This document shows, piece by piece, positions 61,894 to 64,000 of a stretch of 64,000 bases of DNA; position 1 is the stretch's first letter, and each line of letters opens with the position of its first letter. A program made the translations under genes and the position numbers. Below the pieces are notes generated by a model. It did no database searches and was not told where the DNA came from. It saw nothing but the letters and a program-made list of their open reading frames with translations. Location: the NCBI RefSeq assembly GCF_023715615.1, contig NZ_JAMBOM010000005.1, forward strand, positions 62,001-126,000, in the 5' to 3' direction. The DNA is from Sporosarcina aquimarina. GTDB lineage: Bacteria > Bacillota > Bacilli > Bacillales_A > Planococcaceae.

Positions 61894-62624
61894 TAAACTA
61901 AATCCGTATAAAATCTACAACGATCTCCTCGTACGATGGAAATGCAGAATTCGACTGGTGTGTCATCCGTATCGTAAGCGGTCCTTTCAAGCAGTAACGC
62001 TGGTTTACCCACTTCTGTCTTTAAATACTTACTCTCCTGGTCACGTATCAATACAGGTTCAAAAGCTTCTTTCGCACGTACTACAGTCACTCCATATCGA
62101 GAAGCTAATAGTCCATATAGAGATGTAACGCCAACTTCGAATAAATCTTCTTTGTTTTGCACAATCGATTTCGGCATATACGACGACTCTAAGATGATTG
62201 GTTCAGCGTCCGCACAACGGACTCTTTTCATCATAACCACTTTCTCATCTGTCGTTAACTGCAATCCAGCAATAACTGCGGCTGGAGGATCTACTTCATC
62301 CACTTCAATTACAATATCACTTGGATTAAAGCCTTTTTCTTTTAGCACTTGGCTAAAGCTATAAAACCCTCCTAATGATTGTTCGAATTTAGGATGCGAT
62401 ACAAATGTACCTTTCCCTTGTATACGAAACAGTGTGCCTTCCTGAACCATCTCTTCAATTGCTTTTTTAGCGGTATTCCGGCTAACATTAAATACCGTCA
62501 TCAATTGATTTTCAGAATCGATTTTATCGCCTGGTCGCCATTCTCCAGATTTGATACGCGCATCTAATCGTTGCTTGACTTGATAATATAATGGAATAAT
62601 ACTTCCTTGTTCTAAAGGTTTCAT
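61893..62624 (-). CDS. GntR/HutC-family regulator with UTRA domain
   Basis: 243 residues. Winged helix IPLYYQVKQRLDARIKSGEWRPGDKIDSENQLMTVFNVSRNTAKKAIEEMVQEG (core NVSRNTAKKAIEEM) at the N-terminus, UTRA ligand domain after residue 85 (VMMKRVRCADAEPIILESSYMP, ending FCISIVRGDRCRFYTDLV). NagR/DasR/AgaR2-type proteins of this class sense amino-sugar phosphates. It follows nagA by 94 bases. Likely local repressor of the cluster. Confidence 0.9.
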   Translation of the reverse strand: MKPLEQGSIIPLYYQVKQRLDARIKSGEWRPGDKIDSENQLMTVFNVSRNTAKKAIEEMVQEGTLFRIQGKGTFVSHPKFEQSLGGFYSFSQVLKEKGFNPSDIVIEVDEVDPPAAVIAGLQLTTDEKVVMMKRVRCADAEPIILESSYMPKSIVQNKEDLFEVGVTSLYGLLASRYGVTVVRAKEAFEPVLIRDQESKYLKTEVGKPALLLERTAYDTDDTPVEFCISIVRGDRCRFYTDLV

Positions 62625-62718
62625 AGTGCTTCATCCTTTTTCCAGTTCTTATTGTCCAATATATCATCACTTCGATGAAATTCACATCTTTTGCAATTTT
62701 CAAGATTGCTATCAAACG

Positions 62719-63912
62719 TTAGTCATAGAAAGACACCTTATTTAAATAAGCAATTTCCCCATTGCAAATTGTTAAACTCACATTACCATCTGCATCTATT
62801 ACCGTGAGATCTGCATCTTTCCCTTTTTGAATGCTCCCTTTTCGATGCTCAACGCCAAGGCGCTTTGCCTGATTCAAGGAAGTGATTTGAGCTTGTTCTA
62901 TAAGTGACAGGCCGAGCCACTTTTCCATATTCTTTCTTGCTTCATTCATCGTAATAATACTTCCTGCCAGTGATGAGCCATCTTCTAATGTGCACTTACC
63001 TCTGTTCACTACTACATTGTTGCCACCTAAGTCATACTTTCCATCTGGCATGCCTTTTGCACGCATCCCATCTGTAATAACTAATATTCGCTCGATTCCT
63101 TTTAAACGCAGAACCAATTTCAACAAATCAGGATGAAAATGAAATCCATCTGGAATTAATTCAACGTAAACTTCCTCACTTAAGAGTGCGGCACCAAGAA
63201 CTCCTGGTTCACGTTGATGAAGACCACTCATCCCATTGAATAAGTGGGTTGCATGTGACACTCCAGCGTCAATTGCGACCTTTGCTTGTTCATAAGTAGC
63301 ATCTGTATGTCCCATGGATCCGAGAACTCCTTGTTCCTGTAAACCCTTAAGGAAGGTTTGTTCAACGTCGAGTTCTGGTGCAAACGTTACGATTCTTATG
63401 GCGTCCTTAGCTACTAGTTGCCACTCATTAAATAATTCAAGATTTGAAGAAATAATACTCGATGCAGGTTGTGCACCTTTTTGAGCAAGGTTAATAAAAG
63501 GTCCCTCAAGATGTATTCCAAGTAATTCAGGACTAGCTACCTTCCCGCTATCTTCCATATATGTTGATATCGCAAAAATCGAATCCCTGATTTGTTCATC
63601 AGGACTGGTCATCGTAGTCGCGAGATATGAAGTTGTACCTTCTTTCGCAAGAGTATGTGCGATTGTATCGATTGCTTGAGAAGTAGCGTCCATAAAATCT
63701 GCGCCTCCTGCCCCATGGACATGAATATCAATCATACCCGGCAGTACATTCATTTCAAGACAGTCGAACACTTTAAAGCTATTATTCATCTTTGGACAAT
63801 CATCCATATGTCCGTATGTGTCAATGATTCCTTCACGTATTAAGAGAAAAGCATTTGGCATGATCTTATGTTTAAATACAATCTCCACGTTGATTAAGCA
63901 GATTTTATCCAT
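62719..63912 (-). CDS. nagA: N-acetylglucosamine-6-phosphate (or GalNAc-6-P) deacetylase
   Basis: Amidohydrolase of 397 residues. GMIDIHVHGAGGADFMDA near 55 (HxH metal site), GIHLEGPFINLAQKGAQP near 125 (metal Glu), GSMGHTDATYEQA near 200, GVSHATHLFNGMSGLHQREPG near 220 and LVITDGMRAKGMPDG near 277 (catalytic Asp). Removes acetate from the amino-sugar phosphate. AAAGGAAGG sets ATG 63912. In this cluster the substrate is more likely GalNAc-6-P, since AgaS/tagatose enzymes follow and no NagB is seen, but NagA and AgaA cannot be told apart by eye. Confidence 0.92.
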   Translation of the reverse strand: MDKICLINVEIVFKHKIMPNAFLLIREGIIDTYGHMDDCPKMNNSFKVFDCLEMNVLPGMIDIHVHGAGGADFMDATSQAIDTIAHTLAKEGTTSYLATTMTSPDEQIRDSIFAISTYMEDSGKVASPELLGIHLEGPFINLAQKGAQPASSIISSNLELFNEWQLVAKDAIRIVTFAPELDVEQTFLKGLQEQGVLGSMGHTDATYEQAKVAIDAGVSHATHLFNGMSGLHQREPGVLGAALLSEEVYVELIPDGFHFHPDLLKLVLRLKGIERILVITDGMRAKGMPDGKYDLGGNNVVVNRGKCTLEDGSSLAGSIITMNEARKNMEKWLGLSLIEQAQITSLNQAKRLGVEHRKGSIQKGKDADLTVIDADGNVSLTICNGEIAYLNKVSFYD

Positions 63913-63939
63913 CTCATACACCTTCCTTTTAAGCAACAC

Positions 63940-64000
63940 TCATCGGCGCCCATTCTCAGTTTCAAGAGTTCCATCCATTTCGCCTTTCATTTTAAACATT
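63940..64000 (-). CDS. C-terminal end of an upstream gene, truncated by the window edge
   Basis: An open minus-strand frame enters from the window edge and ends MDGTLETENGRR at a TGA (63940-63942), directly before the nagA ribosome binding site. The tight spacing suggests an operon with nagA. Too short to identify. Confidence 0.4.
   Translation of the reverse strand, partial: MFKMKGEMDGTLETENGRR

Noticed and set aside
1..64000. tRNA, rRNA or known riboswitches
   Set aside because: No cloverleaf, T-box, SAM, TPP, FMN, glmS or similar signature was recognised by eye; a covariance-model scan would be needed to exclude weak cases.

Overview
The window looks like a chromosomal segment of a low-GC Gram-positive bacterium of the Bacillales, most likely Planococcaceae/Caryophanaceae (Sporosarcina, Planococcus and relatives). 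The signs are strong AGGAGG-type ribosome binding sites, frequent TTG and GTG starts, Bacillus-type neighbourhoods (yqhG-yqhH, yoaS-yozG-yoaT, lmrA-lmrB, yhfK, a class I fructose-bisphosphate aldolase) and a Bacillus-style Fur box. No rRNA, tRNA, insertion sequence, integrase or CRISPR array was seen. The species assignment is inference.

Layout. 1-5.9 kb: the two ribulose monophosphate (RuMP) enzymes hxlA-hxlB are divergent from zwf-pgi-gnd. Together they form a closed formaldehyde-oxidising loop: fixation to hexulose-6-P, isomerisation to F6P and G6P, oxidation, then decarboxylation back to Ru5P. Both promoters carry the same roughly 27-bp element directly upstream of the -35. 6-11 kb: a Fur-controlled ferric siderophore uptake operon (lipoprotein, two permeases, esterase, ATPase). 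11-17 kb: redox and detoxification genes (flavin disulphide oxidoreductase, TetR-MFS pair, FMN reductase, VOC dioxygenase-like protein and a divergent HxlR/DUF24 regulator with a perfect inverted-repeat operator).

17.2-23.7 kb: an AT-rich array of small accessory genes, all on the minus strand. They are separated by a degenerate 50-75-bp intergenic repeat, so that there is nearly always one gene per repeat interval. The array holds a P-loop kinase, a GNAT, a thioredoxin, a GrpB protein, membrane micropeptides of 33 and 26 residues and decaying genes. It behaves like a gene-cassette array but has no recognised recombinase nearby.

23.7-34.4 kb: methyltransferase, yqhG/yqhH, RNase J, MFS exporters, the yoaS-yozG-yoaT set and a DUF457 membrane protein. 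34.4-40 kb: an XRE regulator/membrane-protein pair, then a 720-bp tandem array of 36 twenty-base units with no indels, then a six-gene minus-strand operon of mostly unknown membrane proteins with one APH-fold kinase. 40-48 kb: SET-domain protein, FrnE/DsbA-like oxidoreductase, SDR enzymes, a GRAM-like protein, nitroreductase and two tandem paralogues of unknown function. 48-56 kb: a Tat-exported GMC dehydrogenase pair, YoaK, class I aldolase, a soluble chemoreceptor.

56-64 kb: amino-sugar catabolism. NagA-type deacetylase, GntR/UTRA regulator, class II tagatose/fructose-bisphosphate aldolase, PfkB sugar-phosphate kinase, SIS-domain deaminase/isomerase and ROK kinase lie in one direction. An MsmX/UgpC-type ABC ATPase and a PucR-like regulator converge on them. 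The set fits N-acetylgalactosamine (or a related amino sugar) degradation through tagatose phosphates, with ABC import followed by ROK phosphorylation.
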